A stretch of 64,000 nt of DNA. Origin: Datura wrightii (Eukaryota > Streptophyta > Magnoliopsida > Solanales > Solanaceae). The notes under the pieces are model-generated. The model was given only the letters and a program-made list of their open reading frames with translations. It was not told where the DNA came from and did no database searches. How positions within the stretch are numbered: position 1 is the first letter of the stretch; the number at the start of each line of letters is the position of its first letter. The DNA lies in NCBI GenBank assembly GCA_035772735.1, contig JASDFA010000019.1, forward strand, positions 35,673,001-35,737,000, given 5' to 3'. A program made the translations under genes and the position numbers. Below, one piece after another: positions 10,491 to 22,916 of this stretch.

Positions 10491-13117
10491 TATCACACCC
10501 CAAATTTGGAGGGACATGACTGACATCCTTTGCCGCACCTGATCGAGCACACTCTGCCATACATCTAACTACAACAAGCCTGAAACGACGAGGTTCGAGA
10601 TCACAATATCTATAATATCCCGGTAAAGCAATAGATACGAAAGCTGGCTAACAGACCAACCAAGAGATATACAATGTCAAGGCCACAAGACAGAAACAAT
10701 CTATCCAACCGGGTCCTCCTGGCCTGCACAACAACGCTACATCCAAAACAGACGTCTATGAGCCTCTAAGAAATCAACTATCCAGGATAGGACCTCGAAC
10801 AACCCATAATACAAATATTTGGCAACTCCGGAAGACTTGGAGCTTTACCGAATCAGTTGGAATTCCACTCAGCGACCAAGAACTCAATCTACCGGCCCGT
10901 CATCACCTGCAGACATGAATGTAGCACCCTGAATAGGGAATTAGTACAATATTTTACCGAGTATGAAAGGCATAAAATGATAACAAGGTACAGATTAGAG
11001 ATTAATAGATATACCGGATATTGCAGGAGGAGAAACTCAATTTAAGTAAACACATAGAACCTACTTGGCCCCCATAAGCCTAGCAAGTCCAACAAGTAAA
11101 TAATATCACACAACACCTAGTTGACATCGTTCACCTGTCATCACCTCTAGACCTCTCAAGGCCTCAACTAACACCAACCAACATCTAGCATCCACTGCTA
11201 TTAGATAACAGATAACACAAGCAACAATCACAATATAATACCAAGCATATCAAAAGTAAACACTAGTTAATCAACATCATCAAACAAGTACTGCCGGACC
11301 CTCTCTCGACTGCACACAATTGGCAGAGCTCCATCCATTTGGGAGACCCAATCACGATCCCATGAAGGCTCAGACATGTCGGACCATTCTCAAATTATGT
11401 CTCAACTCGACACCACAGAGGACATAACTCTAAATCCCGTAGGTCATTTCACTCCCTTGGGCTCAACCTCTCAGCCGGAAATACTCTCGTGCATTGGGTA
11501 TCCACAAGCCATAAGGCACCTGGGGCTCGACTCCTAGCTGGAACAACTCTCGTGCATCGGGTATCTACAAGCCACAAGGCCTCAAACACAACACACATAA
11601 AATCAATAACAATAATAATACATGTTCAAACAGCCCAAAACCAGCTCTCAAACCCCACCAACCGACTATCATAACATAATACTATTCTCACACATCTAGC
11701 CGTCCGCCAATGAGCCACTAACTGAGCTAAGGATGACCATCCTAATCAGTCTATCCCCAAGCTTTACAAGCAGCCCAAAAGCTTTTGTATTCACCACTAA
11801 CAATAAGGGACACGGCCAAGCCAACCCAAGCGTTACCACGATCGTTAACGTGGCATCGACACGACTGACACAACCGTCGACTCTAATATAACAAAAGATC
11901 ATCACAATCATCGACCTTAACCATTCTAAACTCTCATTCACTTGTCAATATCATCACCTCATCTTATTCACACAAATATCCTATAACTTGCTACAAGAAT
12001 CACACACCTCACACACGACCTCTCGACATGAGCCTAATAATTTGCCATCACTATGATTCTTCGTACTCAAGCCCGAGCCACCAACCAAACCAGAACCTCA
12101 TACACCCATTTATCATCATATAAGCAGAAGCACAAGATTCAAATAAAAATATAACACAAAGCTTCACAAAATAGCCAACACACACGTCAATACCGACGAC
12201 AACGACTACGAAATTCATGCCGATAAAGGGAGAGACAAGCCTAACATACCTTGGATTTTTGGAGAACCCAAACTAAGATGAACCTCCACCATTATAATCA
12301 TCAAGTTACTGCATAAGAGAATCCCAATTTACAGACAAAACACAGCCAACACAAATCAACAACAAAACAAGACAAATGAAGCTTACTCGACAAGATTCGT
12401 ACGAATTCAATGGTAGAAACTCCGAGAAAACAAACTAAAGGCATTAACGCACCAATGACCAACCTCAAAAACTAAGGAAAACCAATTGAAGCAGGCTTGA
12501 CAACAGCTTCACAATGAAACAGCCACCAAAAGCACGAAAAAGACACCAAAACACAAGCTATACATGATTCTCGACTTTCCGACATCAAAATTATGTTGAA
12601 CCATAGATTCCAGCCCCAAAACCATCAAGAACATGTAAGGGAAGATTGGGAGAGAGTTTAAGACGAGATGCCTTATGGAAATTTGGATAATGATCCAATC
12701 TACCGACCAAGGGACTTAAATAGTCCTCGACCACCTTAACCGCTTGTGACGTGTCTACTTGCGCAATCTCACGAAAATGTGAATATCTCTCTATTCTAAA
12801 GTCGGATTGGAAAACGGTTTTATGAGCTAGAAACCAGAGTCATAGAAATTTAATTTGATAGGTTGTATGCGCCCTACCTCCTTATATATTGGGAGAAAAT
12901 CCTTGAGACATTTGACATAAATTTCAAATAATCTCAAGAAGGAAAATTTGCGAAAACTTTTTCTGAATTTTATTCTACAACTTGACCGACGTCCAATCTT
13001 AAATATGATCATAGAGTGACTCAAAAATCTCATAACACTTCCATCTTAGCCTATTAGATACACTTAGTTCTACCTCGAAAGTACCGATTTATAACTTAAA
13101 TTATCCGGGATATTACA
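10491..13117 (-). repeat. 3' LTR of giant-LTR element
   Basis: On + it begins TATCACACCCCAAATTTGG and ends CCGGGATATTACA, so on - it begins TGTAATATCCCGG. The same order of sequence recurs at 13571-16243. An internal tandem unit of about 62 bp containing ACTCTCGTGCAT and GGGTATC is present near 11480-11580. Confidence 0.8.
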
Positions 13118-13132
13118 TCCTTCCCCTCTTGG
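13118..13132 (-). other. Polypurine tract of giant-LTR element
   Basis: On the minus strand the tract reads CCAAGAGGGGAAGGA directly before the 3' LTR start TGTAATATCC. Confidence 0.75.
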
Positions 13133-13555
13133 AAACATTCATCCTCTAATGTTGGAAGACACATACGGCCCAAACTCATGGATCGACATAGCACCACATC
13201 ACATGACACAACGTCACTCGACAAGCCTACCACAAACAACTCCAAACAACAAAACCTTACACCATGCCAAGGCGCGACAAAACTATAATTATAATCAAAA
13301 GAAGAATCTTACTTTCCACCATGTTAAGCCACTGTCCGGCTATAATTCATTAGGATACAAGCATTTCCTGCACAAGCCAGCAAACATGAGTCCAGACTGA
13401 CACCTATATTAATTGACTTCTCGCATGATTTCGATCCAGAAAGAAGGGTAACAATCCTAAATATCTTGTAGCCTCCTGTTTATAAGTACACTGTGCAATG
13501 CATACATAAACAAGAATATACTAGACACAACTCATACACTCCCTAGGACGAACTA

Positions 13556-13567
13556 CTCTGATACAAA
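13556..13567 (-). other. Primer-binding site, initiator-Met type, eroded
   Basis: On + the motif is ACTCTGATACAA, close to the complement of TGGTATCAGAGC. It lies three bases before the LTR that starts at 13571. Confidence 0.65.
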
Positions 13568-13570
13568 GTC

Positions 13571-16243
13571 TGTCACACCCCAAACCTGGAGGGGCATGAT
13601 TGGCACCCTCTGCCTCACCTCATTGAGCATACCCTGCCATACATCTAACAACAAGAAGTCTCAATCGACGAGGTTCGACATCACATTTATAAGATTAGAG
13701 TAAAGCGATAGAAATAGAAGCTGGATAACTGACTAACCAAGAGATATATAATAGGTTGTCAAAAGGCCACAAGAAAGAAAAAATCTATACAATCGGGTCC
13801 TCCTGGCCTGCAACAACGCTATACCCACAACAGATGTCTATGAGCCTCTAAGAATACAACAGAAACCAACTATCTAGGACAGGTTCCCAAACTACCCATA
13901 ATACAAATATCTGACAACTATGAAAATTTTGAAGCTTTACCAACTCAGCTAAAACTCCACTCAGCGACCAAGAACTCGATCTACCGGCCCGTCATCACCT
14001 GCAGGCATGAATGCCATCACCCTGACTAGGGCGTAAGTATGGCTATGTACCGAGTATGAAAGGTAGAAAATGATAACAAGGTACAGATTAGAGATCAACA
14101 GATATACGCAATATTGCATGAGGAGAAACTCAACTTAAATAAACACATAAAACCTAACTGGCTCCCATAAGCCTGGAAAATACAAGCAAGCACATAAACA
14201 TAACCTACCTGCCCCCCATAAGCTTGGCAAGTCCAACAAGTAAATAACATCACATAGAACCTAGCCAACACCGCTCACCTGTCATCACCTCTAGATCTCT
14301 CAACGATCTTAGCTAACACCAGCCAACATCTAGCATCTATTGCTATCAATAATAGAAAACACGAGCAACAATCACAATATAATTCCAAGCATATCAAAAG
14401 TCAATACCAGTCAATCAACATCATCAAACAAGCACCATCAGAACCTCTATTGGCTACGCACAGTTAGCAGAGATCCATCCATTTAGGAGAGCCAATCGCG
14501 ATCCCAGGAAGGTTAAGACATGTCGGACCACTCTCGAATCATGTCTCAACTCGACACCACAGAGAACATCATTCTCAACCTCGTAGGTCATTTCACTCCC
14601 TTGGGCTCAACCCCTCAACCGGAAACACTCTCGTGTATCAGGTATCCACAAGCCATAAGACAACTCGGGCTCAACCCTTAGTCAAAACAACTCTCATGCA
14701 TCGGGTATCCACAAGCCACAAGGCCTCAAACACAATGCACACACAATTAAATATAACAATAATACAAGTTCAAACAGCCTAGAATCAGCTCTCAAGTCCC
14801 ACCAACCGACTATCACAACATAATACTATTATCGCACATCTAACCGTCCGCCGATGAGTCACTAACTGAGCTAAGGATCACCATCCTAATCAATCTATCC
14901 CCAAGCTTTACAAGCAGCCCAAAATCATTTGTATTCACCACTAACAATAAGGGACACGACCAAGCCAACCCAAGCGTTACCACGACCGTCAATGTGCCAT
15001 CGACACGGCCGACATGATCATCGACTCTAATATAACAAAAGATTGTCACAACCATTGACCTTAAACATTCTAAAATATTATTCACTTTTCAATATCATCA
15101 CCTAATATTATTCACACAAACATCCCATAACTTGCTACAAGAACCACACGGCCTCTCAACACGAGCCTAATAATTTTTCATGACTACGATTATCCGCACT
15201 CAAGCCCAAGCCACCAACCAAAAGAGTACCTAATACACCCATTTATAATCATATAAACAGAAGCACAAGAGTCAAATAACAATATAATACAAAGATTCAC
15301 AAAACAGCCAACGCACACGTCAGTACTGACCATAACGGCTACGGAATTCATGCTGATAAAAGGAGGGACAAGCCTAACATACCTTGAATTTTTGGGGAAC
15401 CCAAAATATGCCAAACATCCACCATTATAAGAACCAAGTTACTGCCTAAGAGCAGCCCAACTTCCAAAACGCATCCAACACAACTCAATAACAAAACAAG
15501 ACTAACGACGCTTACCCGACAAGATTCATACGAATTCAATGGTAGAAACTACGAGAAAACAACCTAACGGGCATTAACACACCTATAACAAACCTCAAAA
15601 ACTAAGAATATCCAAAGGAAGAAGTCTTACCAACAGCTTCACAATGAAACAACCATCAAAATGCCAAAAAAAATACCAAAATGCAACCTACACACAGTTC
15701 CCGACTTTCCGACATCAAAATCTTGTTGATCCATGGCTTCTAGTCCCATAACCATCAAGAACATGTAAGGGAAGTTTGGGAGATTGTTTAAGACAAGATG
15801 AATTCAGAAAATTTGGATACCCAATCCACCGACCAAGTGACTTAAATAGTCCTCCACCGCCTCAATCCGCTTGTGACTTGTCTACTTGTGCAGTCTCGTG
15901 AAAATACGAATATCTCTCTATTCCAAAGTCAAATTGGTGAAAGGTTTAATGAGATGGAAAATAGAATCTTAAACCTTTAATTTTATAGTTCTTAGACCCA
16001 CTAACTCCTTATATATTGAAGAATAGCCTCGAGACATTTAACCTAAATTTTAAAGAATCTCAAGAAGAAAAATTTGTGAAAACTTTTTCCAAATTTCATT
16101 CTACAACTTGATCGACATCCAATCTTCAATATGATTATATAGTGAATCAAATACCTCATAAGACATCCTTATTAGCCTATTAGGTACACTAAGTCCTATG
16201 TCGAAAGTACAGATTTATCGCTCAAATTATCCGGGGTGTTATA
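13571..16243 (-). repeat. 5' LTR of giant-LTR element
   Basis: On + it begins TGTCACACCCCAAACCTGG and ends CCGGGGTGTTATA. Compared with 10491-13117 it has an extra tandem piece near 14150-14230 (repeated CCCATAAGC..GG), which accounts for most of the 46-bp length difference. Confidence 0.8.
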
Positions 16244-16684
16244 TTGTCTTTCCATTGATCAGTTTATGTTCTTGTACTTGATCTCAACTTTATTGGTTTA
16301 TAAAAAGAATAGCAGCTTGATCGACCTTAATCCACTTGCATTTGACCTTTTCTTTTACAATTCTACTATTATCCAGAATGCTAATTTTTTTGAATAAATA
16401 GTTTGGTGCCATCTGTATGGATGAAACTTGTGGTATTATTTTGATCCATTATTCTAACTCTTTGCTGAATCACTAAACTTTGGACGCTAAACAATTACTA
16501 CCTTATTTGGGACTTAACACGGTGGTCCATATACTAATATCGACACACTATCCCTCACCCCACGATATGTTATAATCAGTGGAATATATAGGCTAACAAG
16601 GTTTGGAACACCCTGAGGAACAAGAATGAGTACAGGAATAAGGAAGAGGAAGAGATCTTTCACATAAATATTAGTGACACTAAT
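16244..16684 (+). other. Right half of an old LTR relic with primer-site motif
   Basis: The motif TTTGGTGCCATCTGTATGG at about 16412-16430 resembles the LTR end and primer site of Tat/Ogre-like gypsy elements (TGGCGCCGTCTGTGGG, from memory). This would be the 3' end of the relic LTR whose left half is 9950-10490. After about 16560 I see nothing recognisable up to the next LTR. Confidence 0.4.
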
Positions 16685-18511
16685 TGTCACGACTTGAGCA
16701 TAGATCCTGGACGCAACACGGGACCTAGAACCACGAATTACTTCAAGCTAACCCATGGTACATGCATAATATAAGCATAATCATACTAAGTGGAATAAAG
16801 AATAAATCATAACATGAGTGAAAGTCTAAAGTACCATAAAAGCATAAATGGAGACAACATATCAACACTTCTGAGCATCTATACGTCATAGTCTGAAAAG
16901 CCTCTAAAACATAGGATGAGTTGATGGGAAAAGCCTCCAACTAGCTTTGCTAAGTTTGTAACTAAAAAGACATAAAAGAAAACATAAGGACAAACTGATG
17001 TCCTTGGATGATGAGAAATCACCAAGCGCTGGGGTGAACTGGAGCAAGAGTGAATCTAATGAAGGGGCTGAGACTGATCACCCAAACCTATATCATGAGA
17101 GGATATAACAGAAAAGTATGGAAATAGTACTTTGAATGTACTGAGTATGTCGGATAAGTAAAACATGATAGTAAAATAGTAAACTGAAATCATGAGTATG
17201 AGGTTAGTCTAAAAATGAGATTCTAATCATAAAGTGAATATAACCGCTCAAGGTTTTCAAAACTGAATCATAAAGTTGCAATGACTGAAATCACAAGTAA
17301 AATATTATAAAGTGTATATTGAACCAAAATATCATGTCATAATATCGTGAAGCATAAACATGAGTATGCGTAGAAAAATCATGGAACAGTGGAAGAGTCT
17401 AATAACCAACATACTCCACGTGAGCATACGTAGAGCCAGCTTGTAACCCTAGTTGGGAGGTGCATTCATCCCTTTCCAAAGGTAAAAACCGTGAAGGCGT
17501 GATATCACTCATGGGACCATTCTGGCATGAGCGACACTCTCAAGAAGGACTCTATCATGGATATGGTGGCACATAGTTTTGAGACCTGTGCGGGCTGAAA
17601 CTTTGGCCTACTCGATGTAAAATACTATTCCAAAAACATGTATAATGCTCATATCATAATCATGAAATATACTTGGTTTTGCATGGGCTAGTTAGGAATC
17701 ATGAAATTCATAAATTTCTTAACATCTGTGAATAAGCCATGTAAACAATACTGAGAAATCAGCCCTGATACACAAGCTTGATATTCATGAGATTCATATA
17801 TACTTGAGTAAAATCATGCTAACTTGAAAATAGAGAATCATGAGAATTTTTCATAGAGATCATGTAATTTTAATCATGATACATAAATGGAATCATGAGA
17901 GAATCAGTTTTATAAGAGATCATGGTGTTTTTCATCAAAAAGGGTCTAACCCTAGAAATTCATGAAAATCATAGTTGGAGACTTGATGGAATTTAAATCA
18001 TGTAATTGAGCTTGGAACTAGGCATGAGGGTGGAATAAATCCCCCATTCATGACCCTACATACCTTGGGTTTGATGAATTCTTGCTTAGACTCGAGATCC
18101 AAGAGAGATGAGAAGAAGAAAATCCTAATTGCTTGAGAGCCTTGAGAGGTTTGATCTTTAATCTATGGTGCTTGGGAGAGGAATAAAAGTTTAGTCTTAG
18201 TAAAACCCTTAAATTCTACCCTTAGGAAATAAAAAAAAACCTAGTTTAAGAGTTAAATATATAGAGAATTATTGAACTACCCCTAGAATTTCACAGTTAA
18301 AACTTCCATCCAATGGCCACGGCTCACGGTGATCTATCATGGTCACTGAAGCCCTATTGGTTGGCCTCTGGATCTCATCCTGCGAATGGATAGTATAATT
18401 CGTACCATAATACTATGATCCTGTTATATGTTTCTCATACCCTCCAAGCTATATTGGTCATTCTCAAAATCTCATCCTGCGAAAGGCCTATCACAACCCT
18501 AATAAACATAG
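16685..18511 (-). repeat. 3' LTR of outer gypsy element, first segment
   Basis: On + it begins TGTCACGACTTGAGC, a variant of the TGTCACGACCCG.. start seen in other LTRs of this window. It is interrupted at 18511/18512 by a solo LTR in the opposite direction and resumes at 20295. Confidence 0.75.
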
Positions 18512-20294
18512 TGTAACACCCCAAAAGTCCCTAAGATTAGACTTGAGGGTTAAATAGAGAAAAATAAAAAGATCTGCATCAGGTCACAGAACAAGTCATC
18601 CAGTGACTCGTTAGGTGTGAAAAAATGGGCAAAGATGTTGGTTTTAGAGACCTAAGGAATAGGACGAAGAGTCGTTAAGTGTCCCCATGATTCGTTTAGT
18701 CAACCGTTAAGTGTGCAATGATGGAGAAAATATGGATTTCAAGGATACTTCACGGATTGAGGAATGAGTCATTAAGTCCCTTGACGACCCGTACATGACT
18801 TGTTGAGTGAAGAAAAGAACAGAAAATTAGTTTGGCTCCAGTGGCAACGGGTCAGACAACGACCCTTTACCTGACCTAATGGATTGTAGTGCGGGCTGTT
18901 AGGTCTGGGAGTGGCCATTTTGCAGTCAGATTATTAAGAGTATTTTCATAATTTCTATGTTTATAACTCCTAAACTAAGTTATTTTAAGTATTCCAAAGG
19001 TGTTTTAAAGGGTTTTAATCATCTTAAACCCTCATTTTACTCCTAACACTCTCATTAGAAGATCAAGCTCTCAAGTGAAGCAAGGATCCTCCATCTTCAT
19101 CCTCTTCAATCTCTCTTGGGTATCAAACCCTAGCAAGAATTCTTCAAGCCCAGGCATGTAGGGTTATGAATGAGAGAAAATCTTCCACCCTCATGCCCAA
19201 TTTCATCCTAATTCTATGATTCAAGTCTCTAAGCATGTCAAATTGAATTCTAGGGTTACTTCCCCATTTTCATGAAATCTTTCATACTTTCTCTATGGGT
19301 GTAATCCCTTCATATTTTGATTGATGTTTCATGAATATTAGGGCATATTTAAACCTCAATTTAATTATTAATTCATGATTTCAAGTTTATGAAGATTATG
19401 CCCTGTTATGCATGATTTATGAAATTTAAGCTTATAAGTCCATGATTTCAAGTTTGATGAATTAAATTATATTTTATGATCATAATTCATGATTTCCACA
19501 GGTCGAGCTCCATGTATGCACACATAGGGTATGTCGGTTATAAGAATCTCCCACCATTCCTCATGTTTTCAGTTACTCATGTTCATGACTTATGATATTA
19601 TATTTTATAGCATACTTGACCCATTGATCAGCTTGTGAGATTTCACTTATTATTTCAACCATGTCAAGTTATATGATTTCTATTTCTAAACCTTGGTTCA
19701 TTATGTTCAGATTACGGTGAATAACTTATGAATATGTATACTTCAGACATATGCTGTCTTTACTCTCATGATCTTTATTGATTTATACTCATGATTTCAT
19801 ACTATCGTTTTACTAGAATATTTTACTTTCTCTACATACTCAATACATTCAAAGTACTGACCACATACTCTATACTATATCGTCTCATGATATAGGTATG
19901 GGTGATCCATCTCAGTCTCACCGATAGTTCGCTCTCGACCAGTCTAGCTCTATTCCCGCTTGGGTGAGTCATCATTCTACGAGGACATTATAAGATTTAT
20001 GTTTTTATGATTTCTTTCAGTTTCAGACTTAGTGAGCTAGTGGTGGTGCTGTCCCACCAGCTCTTCATAGTAGTAGAGGCTTTTCAGACAATCATGTATA
20101 GACAGTTCAGCGTTGTTGATTTGTGTTTACACTTTTTTCCTTATGATATGCGGTCTTCCACTTATATCATGATATGCTTTATTTCTGCTTAGTAAGGCTC
20201 TTATCATGCTATGTATGTATCATGGGTTAGTTTGAAGCCATTCATGGTTCTAGGTCCTGTGTCTCGGTCCGGGGTCTCAGCTTGGGTCTTGACA
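18512..20294 (+). repeat. Solo LTR, inverted, inserted in another LTR
   Basis: This begins TGTAACACCCCAAAAG and ends GGGTCTTGACA, which mirrors the ends of its host LTR in reverse. There is no interior or second LTR, so it is best read as a solo LTR left by recombination between the two LTRs of a full element. Flanking bases CATAG and CATCT agree at three of five positions. It contains degenerate GACTCGTTAGGTG-type words near 18590-18900. Confidence 0.75.
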
Positions 20295-20622
20295 CATCTT
20301 ATGGTTCATAGGTTCCTCTTGTGGTACCTAGACTGTTCTTGGTTACTCTCTGAACCTCTTAGCATGGACACTCACCATGACTTGTACCACCATACCATGG
20401 GCCGTACCATGGCTCGTGGTTAATGAAAAACTTCTAGACATTCTCTGAATCTCTTGGTACGACCACTTATTATGAATGGTACCTACATACCACGGCTGGT
20501 GGTACGGTCCGTCCTGAGGCAAACATTCAGGTTTTCCTGCTGGTTTCAACTTCAAGTCTAGAGTTTGATCTTATGGACTTTTGGGTGTTACATTATCTCC
20601 CCATTGGGATAGGGGTGTTACA
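20295..20622 (-). repeat. 3' LTR of outer gypsy element, second segment
   Basis: The host LTR continues after the solo LTR and ends GGGGTGTTACA. It contains palindromic words such as CCATGGGCCGTACCATGG. The last part, from 20584, is a tandem duplicate of the LTR/polypurine junction, so the original LTR end could also be placed at 20592. Confidence 0.7.
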
Positions 20623-20643
20623 TTATCTCCTCCTTGAGAACAT
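20584..20643 (-). repeat. 30-bp tandem duplication across LTR/polypurine junction
   Basis: Two copies of GGTGTTACATTATCTCC plus about 13 bp lie head to tail. Each holds the LTR terminus and the start of the pyrimidine-rich complement of the polypurine tract. Confidence 0.75.
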
Positions 20644-20884
20644 TCATACTCAAATGGAGATTAAATAAACTGAAAAGATAGGGAAAGAGCTACAATCCCA
20701 AAACTGAATGTTATAGAATGAATACTGATGGAGTGACTGACTCCGAATTGAGATACATGACTGAACTAAATTCATGAATTATATATACATGCTAAAACAT
20801 GAGAGTAAATGAGAGACATGGAACTAACATGAAACTGAATAGAGTACAAAGGAGGAAACTTGTACCTTATGCTGGAACTAAGCT

Positions 20885-21464
20885 GGAAGGGAAGAGGTGA
20901 GGATACTTGGTGATTATATCTGCTTTGGCTTCCCAAATAGCTCCCTCTACAGGCTAATTCCTCCAAAGGGCTTTCACTGAAAAAACCTCTTTGTTTCTCA
21001 ACTTTCAAACCTAACGGTCAAGAATCTCCATTGAAACCTCTTCATAACTGAGGCTATCCTTCATACCAATGTTATCTATGGGTACAACTAGTGCTGGATT
21101 GCCAATGCACTTCTTAAACACATACACATGGAAAACTAGATTCACTGATGCTAACTCTGCAGACAACTCCAACTCATAAGCCATATTGCTAGCATGTCTC
21201 AAAATCCTACAAGGTCCACCATATAGGGGACTAAGCTTTTTTTCACCAAATATCATCACCCCCTTCATGGGAGACACCTTTAGAAACACCCAATCATCAA
21301 CACTGAACTCAAGCTCTCTTCTCTTCACGTCCACATAGGATTTCTGATGACTCTTAGATATTTTTAGCCTTTATCTGATAAGCAAAACCTTCTCCATAGC
21401 ATCATGAAATGATCTAGTCCTATCAACAAAGCCTCACCTTCCTCAAATCATCCAATAGGTGAAC
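20885..21464 (-). pseudogene. Gypsy integrase C-terminus and chromodomain, fragment
   Basis: Reading leftward from 21464 the frames encode the end of a chromovirus integrase. They start in the SPIGWFE-like segment (here with a stop replacing the Trp). They then give RQKSYVDVKRRELEF-like sequence, DDWVFLKVSPMKGVM, and the FHVYVFKKCIGNPALVVP segment. A chromodomain-like tail follows (VKALWRN, AKYPHLFP-like) in another frame near 20890-21000. The catalytic core is absent because the element is cut at 21464 by the next insertion. The same block occurs in better shape at 58573-59211. Confidence 0.8.
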
Positions 21465-22905
21465 TAATAATGCTCAATACAACTCTCCCCTTTAAAGGAG
21501 GTGGTTGCGGTCACTATCAAAAAATAAATTTTCAACGAGTGTCAGGATCGATTCTCACAGTGATTGAGAAGAGATGATCCAAAAGTCATAAATCAACTCA
21601 AAATATCTAGCGTCATGACTAAACAACATAATGTAAAATTGGGGGACAAAGGAAGCAGGTATCACCTTCAAATTATAAAATAATGCAAGAAGTGACTAGT
21701 TGCAATCAATGAGACTAACTAGGGGTGTGCATTTGATGGGGCATCAACTAGATTGGGGTTGATTGAAGTGCCTTAGATTCGATTAGAGCATGGAGACCAT
21801 TGATTATGGCTATATCCTACGTTTCTCAACCAAAATGATGTGTATACTTAGGTTTTCTCAAACCCCAAAGTCAATCAACAAACCAATCAATAAAGTTTTA
21901 GGAAGGGTTCAACTATGTCTATCCTTAACCATTTATTGGATTATGAATATGGGTCTTTACTATCTCTATCTCAAGACCAAGAATCATTCACCTAATTTCT
22001 CACTATTGAATCCTTACCCAAAGCTCACTTCTATCTTTCAAGCAAAAGCAAGATAAGAAAGATAAATCAATGTTTACAACCATCAATTATTGAATTAAAA
22101 CTTGGAGGAAATAATAGATCCACCCTCACTACTCAAATATAAGAGCAATTCATCAACATCCAATCGAATCTAGATACTAATCATGCACACACATTCTTGT
22201 AGCAAGAAATTTCGCTGCTCATAAGTAAAGAGAGAGAAATTTATACCAATAAAGAATTCCTCTAAATTCGTCGTATTAAGTAAGTAATTTCAATCTTAAG
22301 GTCTGCAATAATGGAGTTTTTGACCAATGAAAATTGAAGAAGAAGTAATTATACTATACTTTCTATCTCTATGATATTCTCTCTACAAATTCAAGGACTA
22401 ATGATGAATTAATGTGCGTATGTACAAATTGGGGTAAAATCTAAAAATTCCTTGTGCACAGCTTCCCAAAATTGCACTTGGAAGCTTTTAGGTACATTGG
22501 TGTCTTTCTGGATGTTTTTACCCTTGAACAATTATGAGGGTCACTTACTTTTCATCTGCGTTTTGCAGGTGCAAAGTTGTGGCTCACAGATGAAAACATG
22601 TCCAAAATGGTCTTCTTCAATGCTGTCTGTATGGAATATGCATTTAGAAGATGCAAATCTGTGGCAAGCAGATGAAAAGCATGTCCAAGGCAGTCCTGTC
22701 TACGTGGCATTTGCATTCCTGCGGCATGCTAATGAAAAGCATGTCCAAAACAGATTGCTTTAAGTTCAAATCCTCTATTATCCTTATTTCCATCAAATGC
22801 CTGCACAAAGAAGAAAAAAGGCATAATACCTTTCTACATTATGTGAAAACAAATCAATAACTAATGCTTAAAAGACAAATGAGTAGGTAAATTACCAATT
22901 CATCA
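21465..22905 (-). repeat. 3' LTR of Athila-type non-autonomous element
   Basis: On the minus strand it begins TGATGAATTGGTAATTTACC and ends near GAGCATTAT(TA), with the original CA end mutated. It matches 26377-27581 along most of its length. It contains GC-richer words such as ATGCAAATCTG, CAGATGAAAAGCATGTCC at 22540-22745, and a terminal inverted repeat at 22879-22903. Confidence 0.75.
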
Positions 22906-22916
22906 AACCCCCAAAC
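22906..22916 (-). other. Polypurine tract of Athila-type element
   Basis: On the minus strand GTTTGGGGGTT abuts the 3' LTR. It is preceded by CTTGAGGACAAGAAATAG, a phrase typical of the 3' interior of this element class. Confidence 0.7.

Larger units (their letters stand above)
13118..13570 (-). other. 453-bp interior of giant-LTR element
   Basis: The interior runs from the polypurine tract to the primer site with nearly everything between removed. The phrase CATTCATCCTCTAATGTTGG beside the tract is typical of the 3' end of chromovirus-type gypsy elements. A frame of 83 codons at 13149-13400 (+) has no recognisable motif and I do not call it a gene. Confidence 0.7.
10491..16243 (-). mobile_element. 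Gypsy-like element with giant LTRs and tiny interior
   Basis: Two same-direction copies of about 2.63 and 2.67 kb enclose 453 bp. Read on the minus strand, the left end of the interior has a polypurine tract abutting the 3' LTR, and the right end has an initiator-Met-like primer site abutting the 5' LTR. So this is a true LTR-interior-LTR unit, not a tandem duplication. No gag or pol remains. The flanking five bases (TTTTC before, TTGTC after) agree at four of five positions, an eroded TSD. The LTRs differ at roughly 15-20% of positions over the first 250 bp, so the insertion is old. Confidence 0.8.
16685..21464 (-). mobile_element. Ty3/gypsy chromovirus-like element, 3' part only
   Basis: The visible part consists of the 3' LTR (split in two by a solo LTR), the polypurine tract and the end of the integrase gene. 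At 21464 the coding sequence stops in mid-domain where an Athila-type LTR begins. The rest of this element should lie to the right of the whole nest, outside the window. This makes it the outermost layer visible. Confidence 0.75.

Noticed and set aside
11696..15085. 81-codon minus-strand frames at 11696-11941 and 14840-15085, about 81% identical, in both giant LTRs
   Set aside because: The two frames are sister copies of one LTR, so shared openness reflects descent. Amino-acid identity is no better than the DNA would give, and no domain is visible.
10491..16243. Reading of the two 2.6-kb copies as a plain tandem duplication
   Set aside because: Primer-site and polypurine-tract motifs at the correct ends of the 453-bp spacer show an LTR-interior-LTR structure.
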